A stretch of DNA of 64,000 nucleotides from Styela clava (lineage: Eukaryota; Chordata; Ascidiacea; Stolidobranchia; Styelidae), in assembly GCF_964204865.1 (NCBI RefSeq), contig NC_135252.1:8267383-8331382 (forward strand). The letters are read 5' to 3'. The position numbers and the translations under genes were made by a program. The notes below the pieces were generated by a model, which saw nothing but the letters and a program-made list of their open reading frames with translations, was not told the DNA's origin and ran no database searches. Shown here piece after piece: positions 50,301 to 61,000 of the stretch; the first letter of the stretch is position 1; each line of letters starts with the position of its first letter.

Positions 50301-53214
50301 AGTTTGGAGAGAAAATGTTTTGAGTCGACGTGAGGTTGTTTTAAAATTGATCGAACATATATATTTTCTGTGTAATTATTTAAAAAAAAATGTAATATTT
50401 TATTCGATTTTGTGCATTTGCAGATAATCCTAGCAGGAGCAATATCAACATGGTTCTTTACTCGAGGAATAACAAAAATATCTTGTAAAATATGTCCCAC
50501 TCTGAAACCTACAAAAGATTTGATATTATACAATCTCGGGTCCGCAGCATTTGGTTCTCTGATCATCGCCATTGTACAATTTTTTCGACTGATCTTGGCT
50601 TATATTCAAAAAAAAATGAAAAACGTGTAAGTTGAGCGAAATATATTTTTAAATTGATTGCTGTCAAAAGACGCATTTCTGTGTTGGTTCCATATGTGTT
50701 TATTTTTAACTTAAAGTCATTTTTCGTATGTATCTCTGCTGTTGATTAGGAAGTTTTCCATAACTTTCAAAAATACAGAAGTTTATAATAGATCGGTTTG
50801 CGATCAATTGCTTTCTAATTTTTTTTCTACCAAAACAGGAAAAAAAAAATATCTGTAACACAAATAATATTTTGTGAATTTATAATTTTCTTTGTTTCTT
50901 TACAGTGATAACAAAGCAGCAAAATGCGTTCTTAAATGCATGCAATGTTGTTTGGCCTGCTTCGAGAAAATGCTCAAATACATCAACAGAAATGCATTTA
51001 TATGCATTGCCATGTACGGAGAAGGATTTTGTGCATCCGCTAAAAAGGCGCTCTCACTTTTGATCAGCAACGCTCAGCACGTGGTAGCCTTGAATTGCCT
51101 TAGTGGATTTTGTTTGTTTCTAGGTATATATTAATTTTCGATATCTTTATTTTTTAGGAAAGCCGCTATACGGATATAGGATAGGATTAACATATTTATC
51201 CCGGAGGAAAGGAAAGCCGATAATACGGCCTCTCGCCCGCTTGCCATTCCATGTCGGGTATTGGATTAGTCAGTTACTTGTTTTCGGAAGCATGGACTTG
51301 ATGGTGGAGGAAGCCGTAACCGACCAGCGGTTACGTGAACCATCCTACGGTGGCGAGGAGTCCAGCTATTCTCTCGCACATAACCATCTCCGCATTGGAT
51401 TCGGACCTGCGAACCCACGCAGAGTAATCAGAGGTGCGGTGGCGAGCGTATTCCTAACGCTTGGCACGATGAACCACACCGCCGCGCCATTCGTTATTAC
51501 TTTAAATACAAACTAAAATATTGTCGCATCTTACTTAGGATAGCATTTTTTTATTTATCCAGGGGGAGATGAAAGCCGATAAGACTGCGTAATTATATGG
51601 GGAACCACGGCTTCTCGTCGGGTTGGGTATGGTATTGGTTAGCCAGTTATTTGTTTTCGGAAGCATGTACTTTACGGGAGAGGAGGCCGTAACCGATCAG
51701 CGGTTACGTGAACTACACTACATCGGTCCAGCAGTCCAGCAATCCTTCCGCACATAATCATGGGGTCGGGTATGGTATTGGCTATCCAGTTCCTTGTTTT
51801 CGGAAGCATGGACTTTATGGTGGAGGAAGCCGTAACCGACCAGCGGTTACGTGAACCACTCTACATCGGCGAGAAGTCCAGCAATCGTTTCGCACATAAT
51901 CATCCCCGCACGGGATTCGCACACCGCCGAGCCAAATATAAAGCGAATAAAAGTTTTTATTATTTCTCAATGTAAAATTTCTTATTGCAGGCAAAGTCAC
52001 TGTAGTTGGTGTCGTAGGAACTCTTGCATCAGCGTGGTTTTCGGAAAAATCAACATCTGATATTTCGTTTTTGTTTCCTGTCATTATTTGCTGCTTGGGT
52101 GCGTTTTTCATAGCGTCCTGCTTCATGTCCGTCTTTGGAATGGCAATCGATACAATATTTCTATGTTTCTGCGACGACTGTCAACGTAACGATGGCAACG
52201 ACAGGCCCTATTACAGCAGCCAGAGCTTACGGAAGTGAGTCGTTTTCTTGAGACAATATTATATAACCGCGTTTTTCCGACAAAAGAATTATTCACATTA
52301 CTAAAGCTGATTCGCAATTACTCAACCCTTAACCTGTTATATGATATAATTATTGAAACTTTTTAATCTTAGGAAACTCCAAATAAGGCAATGGGCTCTA
52401 CGGCATTTATTGCCTTAAAATGTTCCACGTAACCATTGGTTTTCCCTTTTTTTACTGGGTGGAAAAAATAAACATGAATATCGCTTAGTTATTTTTGAAG
52501 AATAATAACCCGATCGACTAGTTATATGTATCAACCATGGAACGATATCAACAAAATTCCGTGAAATATGAATTTTCAAACGACTTCGAACAGCTCCGTG
52601 ATGATGCAGTTATCGGCAGTGCAAGCATGTTAAATTGTCTCGAACCAGAATAATAGGACTAGTATAAAAAAAATCTTTTTAGCAAAATACGCTACGTCAA
52701 TAATCCGTCTTTTGGGATATAGAACTTCGTTTTGGTAAACATATTGGGGGAAAATATGCATCGAAATTTGCGCATCGTTTACATATGGAATCACCAATGC
52801 CTTTTCTTGGGCGTCAACTATTCTTTTCCTATTTATACTTGATTCATATTCCGAGTTTCTAAAAGAAAATCTTTTTCATCAAAGAACCTAGATTTGAATG
52901 TGTTGATACAAGATTGTGTCTGTATATTTTTACCCAAACTTCATGATTGGAAGCTAAATGGTTCATTTTGCAGGTTCATGGAGTCAGCTAGCAGTAAGAA
53001 ACAAAACAAACAGCCCAAAAGTTCAGCTGGGCCATCTTCTAAGAATCTACGTGTTCGCACGCGAGTGATCAAAAGCAAACCTGCGAGTAGAAAAGCTGCT
53101 GCCTCCTTTACTCGTATAAATATTCCTGATAAAGAGAAAAATCTTCGAAAATCCTATACATCGAGGGACAACAAAGTTTATCCACTACCCGGATCTGCTG
53201 CAGAGTGGCATTAA
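47365..53214 (+). CDS. SLC44A1: Choline transporter-like protein 1
   Basis: Nine exons, phases consistent: 47365-48144, 48532-48691, 48878-49027, 49750-49925, 50003-50134, 50424-50626, 50906-51123, 51991-52234, 52974-53214. The product is a multi-pass transporter that in vertebrates carries choline (and ethanolamine) across plasma and mitochondrial membranes for phospholipid synthesis. The N-terminus MGCCGSK parallels vertebrate CTL1 MGCCSS and could be myristoylated and palmitoylated. A first membrane segment (FFLLFFIAALGGVGFVAY) precedes GVDSWGNVCG and a large Cys-bearing glycosylated loop. About nine further hydrophobic segments follow, with the conserved CTL region at WFFTRG, FGSLIIAIVQ, RNAFICIAMYGEGFC and GKVTVVG. 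The C-terminal tail is basic and Ser-rich. I chose 47365 over an in-frame Met at 47290 because of the MGCC match. The introns hold SINEs. Confidence 0.93.
51174..51488 (-). mobile_element. tRNA-derived SINE, near full length (SLC44A1 intron)
   Basis: Reverse orientation: head at 51488 (GGCGCGGCGGTGTGG), B-box region GGTCCGAATCC, body GTTACGGCTTCCTCCACCAT, tail ATAAATATGTTAATCCTATC. The B box carries a change from the intact copy at 19629-19980. Confidence 0.88.
51536..51925 (-). mobile_element. Two overlapping SINE fragments (SLC44A1 intron)
   Basis: Two reverse-orientation partial copies lie in a row (about 51536-51765 and 51765-51925). Each repeats the GTTTTCGGAAGCATG and CCGTAACCGAYCAGCGGTTA blocks. 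The heads are truncated. With 51174-51488 this makes three same-direction SINE copies in one intron. Confidence 0.82.
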
Positions 53215-54563
53215 TAATTTCATTGTTTTGTGTTTTGTTTGCTTTCCACTTATTTGAATACATTCTATTACTTGACGTTAATTTGACATTGCTGTGTTAA
53301 ATTTGCACTTTCCTGTGATGATAGTCATTTGAAATGGGTATCTCGTTTTGGCATTGCCATAATTGGTAATCCGTAAACATTAGTTATATCGCCAAATATT
53401 GTAAAAGTGCGATTGGTTTCGTTGCAGAAAGCCTGCGGCGGTCTTGTGGATAACACATTCGTTCGTTTGACTGATGTGATCGTGATAGCCGACGCGATCG
53501 CTAGCTAATGAATACGTTTGAGTCGTTCCAAATATAAATATGCATATTGTTCAGTATGTTCAATAGAATATGGCTTGAAATATTATTGGCTTCGTCTAAG
53601 GTTGGATATCCCAGCAATCGGGCGAGTTCCATTCGATGAGCGATTTATATACCTCTATAAAGCACTGAAGGTAAGAACGTGGGTGTAATATGTGGTCTAG
53701 ACAGGAGTATCCAAAAGTATTATATGTTGCCGCAGTAGCAGGTATTAATAATATAATAACTTTCAACCTATTTTTGCCACCTTGTTTGTACTGCTGTATG
53801 CCGAAACAGCGATTTTGTTGCGTAGTCACGTAGCGGATATTTTCAAGCAATTACCGTACTGTATTACATCTGACATGCCATGAATCTGTGAATTGAGAGA
53901 CAGGAAAGTTTGATCAGTCTATAACAATATCATTGCAACGAAATACCACATTTGCATCATTACTTATCGATTTTAATCGGTAAGTATGTTGATAGGTATT
54001 TGTCTGTTTGTTTGTCTGTTAGATGCACGCGATATCTCACGGAAGCGAGATTGAATCTGCTCCAGATTTTGCATGTGCATTCATCATATGTCGTACCAGA
54101 AGCCTATTGATTTTGGATGAATTATGTAGTATAATTAGCGAGTTATTAATTAATTAGTGATGGTGTCACTATGGAGTAAGAGCGCTGTTTTGGGGATCCC
54201 CTAACTTTCGATCGATAAGTCTTCGGTCTCTGACTGATATTCTCGTTAGTTTGTTAGTGGGTAAACTGGTGCATGTATATTTACATGTATTATACCTTTA
54301 TGAAGGTTTTGCCAGTTTCCCCGATTTTCCCAATCTTCTGTGTGTTCATTGTTTGTGTATGACTTTTCTGTGGGAAAATCAAAATATACTTTATATTATT
54401 ATAGATAATTCACAAGGTGCAAGTCTGCAGGTGAATGAAGCTTCTCTTTCACTTCTGATTTGTAAAAATAAATTCAAACCTAATTCCTAATTATTATTTA
54501 TTACATTGATCATTACTAGATAGGGAGACCAGTAGGTCAGTTTGTAGTTATTGAAACTGTTAA
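53215..54563. other. Intergenic between SLC44A1 and the macro-like gene
   Basis: Should hold the SLC44A1 3' UTR and the promoter of the next gene. Apart from repeat R1 (53963-54245) no coding exon is supported. Confidence 0.5.
53963..54245 (-). repeat. Dispersed repeat family R1, copy 2 (inverted)
   Basis: Reverse-orientation relative of 14409-14721: TACTTATCGAT then ATCGGTAAGTA hairpin end, GTCTGTTTGTTTGTCTGTTA, GATTGAATCTGCTCCAGATT, CGAGTTATTAATTAATTAGT and CTTTCGATCGATAAGTCTTC. Confidence 0.75.
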
Positions 54564-57500
54564 ATGGAAGATGATGATTCTGCGATACTTCAGTCATCAA
54601 CAATTGAAGATTCTGGCATCGTGACAAATTCTAGTACCATCTCTGACGTGTTATTGGCAACTGAAAATTTGCTAGAAAATGATGACGATTTGGATGCTTT
54701 GAGCAGTTTGAGTGAGGATGGTGTTTCAACTGGTAGCACTGATAACATCTCAGATGATTATGAAAGTGATTCTCATATATTTGATGAAGAAGATGTGCTA
54801 TTTTCTACATCAGCATTGCATGAATCTTCTATTTTATCGAACAATCGCACAAAGAACAGTAATAATTGCAACAATGCGATGTCCAATGATCTGCAGAATC
54901 AACCAATTACAGAGAAGAAAAAGCTCAGTATAGATGATGCGCTTGTGGATTGTAAGTGAATATAATTTTTGTAAAAATCTGGTTGTCACTCAACATGGAG
55001 TGACTCAGTCATCTGAATAGAATAACTCAAGACTGTCATTTACGCCAGTGAGATTTAACACATCGAATGAATCAAATGTGACTAGAGGTTAGGGATTTTC
55101 ACCCAACACTGCTTAGTACAATTGAAGATGACCTGGTTTCGAACATTGAATCCGGTGTATATATTCGTCGAAAAATTCAATTTTTTATTATCAAGTAATT
55201 TGCTAAGCTTCTTTTACATTGCAAGTTATCATGTTTGAGCATAATAATTCTTGGTGTTTAATGGAAGAAAAAATATGCAAGTAATTTTGTAATGACAATA
55301 ATTGTTTCACTTTATTTAATTGCAGTGCATATTCATGATGTTAAAGCAAGTTCGGAAAAAACTGACCTTCTGAAGTCATTGGGAAATATGTTTTCTCGAG
55401 GTAAAATGTATAGTTGCTTTTTTCCCATGAGACAAATGCTCTATTCATTACTGATGTATATACATATGATATCTAGCATACACACTGTTTCATCAGCAAA
55501 ATTTGAAGATGGGTGGGCCTTGTTTCTGATAGAGGCCACCCTTTATTTTATCTACTATTGATACTCTCCTCAGTCATCTTGAGTATTTTTCAAAACATGT
55601 ACTTCTTTTGTTAGGTAAAACCTCTAATAAAGAAACTAACAACCCTTTTCCCGGAACAAAAATAACATACAAAGATGGTGAAAATACGGAGCATTGGGAA
55701 TTTGCAAATAAATCGAACCCACAAAATAACCAAGAAAATCAAGCAAGAGTAACATCTGAGAGTATCGGTCCAAAAAAAGTCTTGAAGTTACAACTATCTG
55801 GAATATCCAGTGACAAAGCGTATGATAAATTTCATGTATATATAACTTTGAAAATGCAATTACTCACCATGAAATCCATTTCCTTATTGCTCCATATTTG
55901 CAGAGAGGTTATATCAGACGAAACTGAAGAAAGTGATGGTCAAGTGCCTGCCAGCAAAACTGTGAACACTGTAACTCACAACTCAAAAGGTCTGAAGATT
56001 GCTTGTAATTTGTATTTAACAATTGATATCAGCAGTGGTTTGCCAGTCATGTTTATTATAACAAATTACTTGGATAACATTTCTATTATCTATTAAGGTA
56101 ACATATCAAAAGCAAGCCCTATGCCCAACATTTCAAAATTCATGCAAAAGCTGCTATTTGAACTGAGGGATCCAGATGAATTACAATGCTCAAAATGGAA
56201 AAGGATATTTGTAGACTGTAACAACGTTGTGGTTTCGTGTCAACCACCCCTTGATGGAGAATTAGGTTACGATGCTGTGGTAAGCTTTCTTCTTTGAATA
56301 AATTTTAATTCAACACGAGCATGATTAAACCATCTTTTGCTAAATAATTTGTTTTGTAATGGGGCTAAATATTTTGCAGGGTAATGGAAACAAGCAGCAG
56401 ACATAAATTTTATTTTACTTGTTTCAGGTTATTCCAGGGAATAGTTTTGGATTTCTCGATGGTGAACCAGAAATTGAGTACACAAATACTTTTGGCTGGA
56501 ATTTGTAAGTTTTTAGTCTGATTTTAAACCAAGACTATCAATATATCAAAACTACATTAACCAATAAATCTGCTGTGGTATTTTGGGCTTTTATTTGTTT
56601 CTCAATACATGCTGTAACCAGTGGTGGGATTCGAATTTTTTGTCAGCCGGTTCTGTTACACAAAGTTTTTAGTGATGCTAACCGGTTCGCTGATCTCGTA
56701 AATTTCTGTGAGACGATTCTATAGAACCGATTCTATGTAACCCTATGCTTTGATTGAGATTGTGAAAAACTTGATTTTACTGAAATCGAATGGCAAATTT
56801 CTTTTTACTTTCAAATTCTCTGGTTATGTACAAAGCCTAGCTAACCCTAATTGCCATATCAATTCAGGCAAGACGAATTCCAGAGTTTAATTAAAGAAGA
56901 GCATGATGGAGAATTAGTTGTGGTAAGTCTCAAATCCTTAGATGAAATTGCAAGATAGTAACTTCCCTAATATCAACCCTTAAAATGTTTGTTTTCAAAT
57001 ATTGTTCTTCACACCATATTTTTTTTAATTGTAATTGTAGCAAGAAGCATTTGTGAGAGTCGGTATATATTTTTTTTTTATGTTTTTAAAAGGAAAGCTT
57101 CTCAAAAATTGTGGAATCATTGATATACTGATAAATTTATCTTGGCGGTGTGGCTCATCGTGCTAAGTGTTAGACCGCACTTCTGAGTGGGTTCGAAGTC
57201 CATGTAGGGATGGTTATGTGCGAGAGTATTGCTGGACTCCCCGCCGCCGGTTTCCTCCGCCACCAAGTCCATGCTTCCGAGAACCAATACCTAACTAATC
57301 CCATACCGACATGGAATGGTAACCTGGCGAGAGGCTGTGGTCCGCCATATAAGCCGTACGGCTTTCCTCTTTCCCGGGATAAATATGTAAATCCTATCTT
57401 TATATTTCTTTTTTGCTTTACAGGGAAAAGGTCTCATAAGGCCACTTGATCCTTGTACGGGAGTGAAATATGCAATTTATGTGCCTGTGATGAGGGTTCC

Positions 57501-58069
57501 GCTTGATGTCTCGGAATCTGCAAATGCGTACTTGGCTTTCAGAGCTGCGATAAAGACAGGTGTGTTCAGCTTCTAGTATATCTCATCCCATAATGAAATA
57601 TTCATGAAAAAGTGGTCCAACAACATAAGGTGACACAACATTAAATTACTATTACATGACTGTGCGTTTCTAACTAGCCTTTAAAAAATATATCTATTCA
57701 CACTGATATATATTTGTTCTAGGCAGAAACATATATACTAATTGGAATTTTATGATGCCTATCTACGAAGTTACCTATACGAAGTTCATGTCGCCGGTTT
57801 CCCATATGCTCTTATATATTTGAATTTTCATTACAGTAAAACATCACAATGAAACATGTATGAAAGAAGATTGTATTATATCTATCCTGTGCCCAGCATT
57901 ATGTAACGGATTTGGTGGAATGCCTCCTGCCAGAATAGCTTTACAAATGAGGACTGCTTATGATACATTTGCTGGTGGTGAAAAGGGTAACTTTTTGTAT
58001 TCAGACGACCTTGGTGCTATGGCAACAAACCATGTAAACATGACAACAAAAATTGGTAAATGGTATTGA
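54564..58069 (+). CDS. Acidic protein with C-terminal macro-like domain
   Basis: Exons 54564-54951, 55326-55400, 55615 to about 55989, about 56096-56279, about 56447-56502, about 56870-56935, about 57422-57559 and 57838 to about 58069. The N-terminal 130 residues are Asp/Glu/Ser-rich with SSLSEDG-type clusters, likely disordered. The C-terminal domain reads IPGNSFGFLDGEPEIEYTN, FGWNLQ, HDGELVVGKG, YVPVMRVPLDVSES-NAYLAFRAA, LCPALCNGFGGMPPARIALQMRTAYD. This is the pattern of a macro-like (ADP-ribose-binding-type) family common in bacteria, in which NSFGFMDGG replaces the usual NAAN loop. By family knowledge it may bind or process ADP-ribose derivatives; activity here is inference. A 55836-55901 segment could be read through or spliced, and the last exon boundary is unsettled (either stop 58069 or another exon). 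Confidence 0.75.
57142..57398 (+). mobile_element. tRNA-derived SINE (intron of the macro-like gene)
   Basis: Forward copy with internal deletions: GGCGGTGTGGCTCATCGTGC head, worn B box GGGTTCGAAGTCC, body TGGTTATGTGCGAGAG, then CCCGGGATAAATATGTAAAT. It ends about 20 bases before the polypyrimidine tract of the next exon. Confidence 0.88.
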
Positions 58070-58638
58070 AGTGAGATTATTAGTTTTTATTTATTTTATC
58101 AGGAAATAGAAGCTTTTATTTTGTATTTCATATTTTGCGATGCTTTAGATAGTAATCTTTCTGCCAAATTTTTATTTCCTATACTTGCTTGAAGCAAAAT
58201 CACAAGATCTTCCGATAAGGCCAGCATAAAGTAAGCAATATGAGATTATAACACATTATTTATCTTATCCAACTGTAGCTTTCTGTATTTATAATCATAT
58301 AACACACTGCCCCACACAATTTCTATCTACATAGTTTATATATATTCTTTTTGTTCATTTTCATATGCATGCATAAATACATCATGTTTTCATTTTTACT
58401 TGGAATCAAATCGTAGCTGAAGCCCTGTATGTTTTTAATAAGATACGATCTGTTCATTCTAGTTGACCAAGCCGGATTATTGCTGCAACCTCTTGCCTTT
58501 TATTTCTTGTTGCTGATTTACTGCCCATTCCTGTCTGCTGCTATTAAGTGTTAGTAGCTTTTGAAGCACTTCCAAGATTTTACACAAATGGGGGTTCATC
58601 TTATTGCACTTTTTTTTCAAATATTGCAAATTAATAAA
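58070..58638. other. Gap between two convergent genes
   Basis: Probably 3' UTRs of the macro-like gene and of the minus-strand gene that follows. A possible alternative last exon of the macro-like gene starts at about 58149 (TTTAG then ATAGTAATC) and runs to a stop 14 codons later. Confidence 0.4.
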
Positions 58639-60137
58639 CTACGGTATTAAATTCTGCTTTTTTGGTGAAAGTCTGGAAAATATTTGGTTGCCTTGAGAAT
58701 CTTGAGTGAAGCGAACAGATAAGTCGTATAGGTGTGGAGACTGTGGCTGATAATCATTGAAATCTGAGACGCTTTTTGGTTTGTCGGACTTCGGCGAGTT
58801 CAAGGGGATTTGAGTTGAGGTTTGCAATAGGCTGAAATATGCCTGCTGTGAAACAGTGTGATCATTTAAAATCGTAATGTTAGGCCTCACTACATTGGGT
58901 GTACACTCTGAAGAATCGTGGAAGGAATTATTCATAATCATTTGTGAATTTCCAGAGATTTGCGTGGAAGTTTGTAACGGTTTGAATGACATCCAATCTG
59001 GCGTATCGTCCAGAATATCGATTTTTTCATATTGTGTGGAATTTTCAGGGAGATTTATTTGGCCAGAGCTTTCATTGCAAGTACTATCGAATGACAGTTT
59101 GCTAGAATTCTTGGACGAATTTGATGATTGGGACGGTTTGCTAGGAAAATCTAAGCACTGGGAATGTTCAACTTGCACATTCACTTCCCTAATCGGTTTC
59201 GTGTTAGAGTGTGTTTGCTTTCCTGATATCACTGCATTCAAGCTATATTGTGTAGGATGTTCAGGGAGATTTAGTTGGCCAGAGCTTTCATTGACTTCAT
59301 TATCGAACGACAGTTTGTTAGAGTTCTTGGGCGAATTTGATAATTGGGATGGTTTGCTGGGAAAATCTAAACACTGGGAATGTTCAACTTGCACATTCAC
59401 TTCTTTCATTGGTCTGGTGTTAAAATGTGTCTGTGACGTCACTGCATTCAAGATATTTATGTCAGTGACAACTGCATTCTCCTTATCCTCACTCTCTGAA
59501 TATAAATCTTTATGTGATGTGAGTTTACCCTGACGACTCTTTGCAAAAGATAATATTGATTGCTGATTAATTTTTTTTCTATTGTATTTCTGTTTAAATA
59601 CATTTCTTGTAATCTTCACATCAAGCTTCCTTGGGTTCTGCGAACAGAAAAAAAATTTTAAATCTTATTTTTCACAAGCATTTCGCTTTGTACAAGCAGC
59701 CAAAAGTATGAGGGGTGCAACTGTCATCATTTCCCAACCAATTTAATATACCCTCTGTGACGTGATGGGCACCCGATTTGGTGATGCCAACTCAGTGAGA
59801 GATGCAACCACAAAGTTTCCAATACTGTATCTTAAAAATTGTATTCTCCATTCTCAATTACATGGCTTGCAACCCTCACCCCAAAACTCTTCACAACAGC
59901 TAATTCATATTTTCAACGTATTTTCAACGTTGTTATTATCTTGCACATTATTTCAATTGGAACAGAGGAATTTTAAATAACATAATAGTATAGATGAGAA
60001 TTGAGATATATATTGACAACAATTACCTTTATTCTTTGTTTTGATTTTGAGAGCCAGACTCCCGGTTTAACAGCAACATGTTGCGAAGAACATGAGTTCG
60101 TTGATTTATACATGGCGTTTAATAAAAGCATAAAATC
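58639..60137 (-). CDS. Unrecognised protein with PIP-like motif and duplicated block
   Basis: Two joined exons are visible: about 60027-60137 (ends KPGVWLSKSKQRIK, phase 0) and 58639-59637 (starts NPRKLDVK). Earlier exons are not identified; a Met near the start of the first exon (MLLLNAM) could be the true start. The large exon is rich in Ser, Asn, Gln and Pro and probably disordered. NQQSILSFAKSR near its start resembles a PCNA-interacting peptide (Q-x-x-I-x-x-F), although position 8 is Ala rather than the usual aromatic. A block of about 66 residues beginning VNVQVEHSQCLDFPSKPSQ occurs twice at high identity. These features would suit a DNA replication or repair adaptor, but no family is recognised. 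Confidence 0.65.
59788..59910 (-). pseudogene. Decayed fragment of the hAT transposase gene
   Basis: Aligned by eye to 61282-61385: GCAACCAYAAAG, then TTCTCCAT-CTCA-T-ACATG and CAC CCCAAAA-TCTTCACA are shared, at roughly three-quarters identity with a small insertion and internal stops. It lies in the intron between the two exons of the preceding gene and points the same way as the intact copy. Confidence 0.75.
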
Positions 60138-60231
60138 TGGGAAAAATAAAAACACAAAAAGAAGCATCAATTTATATACAGTCTCAACTAACTCAAAAAG
60201 CATTTTCAAAATGTGCAAGAGTCAAGCATAA

Positions 60232-61000
60232 ATAACTGCTAATAGCATTGCAAAGACCATAATAGCGATGATATATCTAGACAAAACAGAAGACTATTTC
60301 ACTTCACCATAATAAAATATAGCTCATTTTATTGTTCTCATTGTATACTTTGTGTCAGTGAGAGATTCTGCATTTGCCTAATGCCTATACTTGGAAAAGA
60401 ATTTATGGCGTATTGGCATGTTCCTCCGCATACATTTCTTAATGCCAATTATTCTTAATATTGAAGCAACATTTGTTTGTCAGAACCATATAAAATTGTC
60501 ATTGCTTTGAAACAAATATGAACTATATATTGGCAATTTCAGTGAGGTGGAAATTAGAAATACGAGCATCAATCTATATCTGACATAACAATAAAGTCAA
60601 GATTTAGTTCTGCATTTGAAGATAATAACAGTGTGCTGATCTTATGATCAAATACACACAGCTCTACATTTGTACGACAGGTTGTAGGTTGATCTATTTT
60701 CACTTAAGTAAAGATAATTGAAATAAACAATTAGAAGATATTGCAAATCACAAGCATGATTGCCATGCCGGAATGTCAAATAAAGCATTTTATATAGCTA
60801 GATGTCCATTTTCAAATTAAAAAATGTTGTTTGTAAGATTAGGAACTCATTTTTTTCTAAGAAATCATGCGTATTGGTTAGGAAGAATACAATGGTGAAG
60901 TAATTTGTATACGAATACACAACAGCCAGTTAGAAAATTGTTCAAATTCAGCTATAATATGAAAATGGGATTTGAAACCTTCTCGATTTTTTCAAGCAGT
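60232..61000. other. Gap between the PIP-like gene and the transposase stop
   Basis: No coding exon is supported. It may contain upstream exons or promoter of the minus-strand gene ending at 58639, and the downstream end of the transposon, but neither could be placed. Confidence 0.4.

Noticed and set aside
58877..59533. 218-residue plus-strand open frame with repeats
   Set aside because: It is the reverse frame of the duplicated block of the minus-strand gene; the repeats are inherited from that gene.
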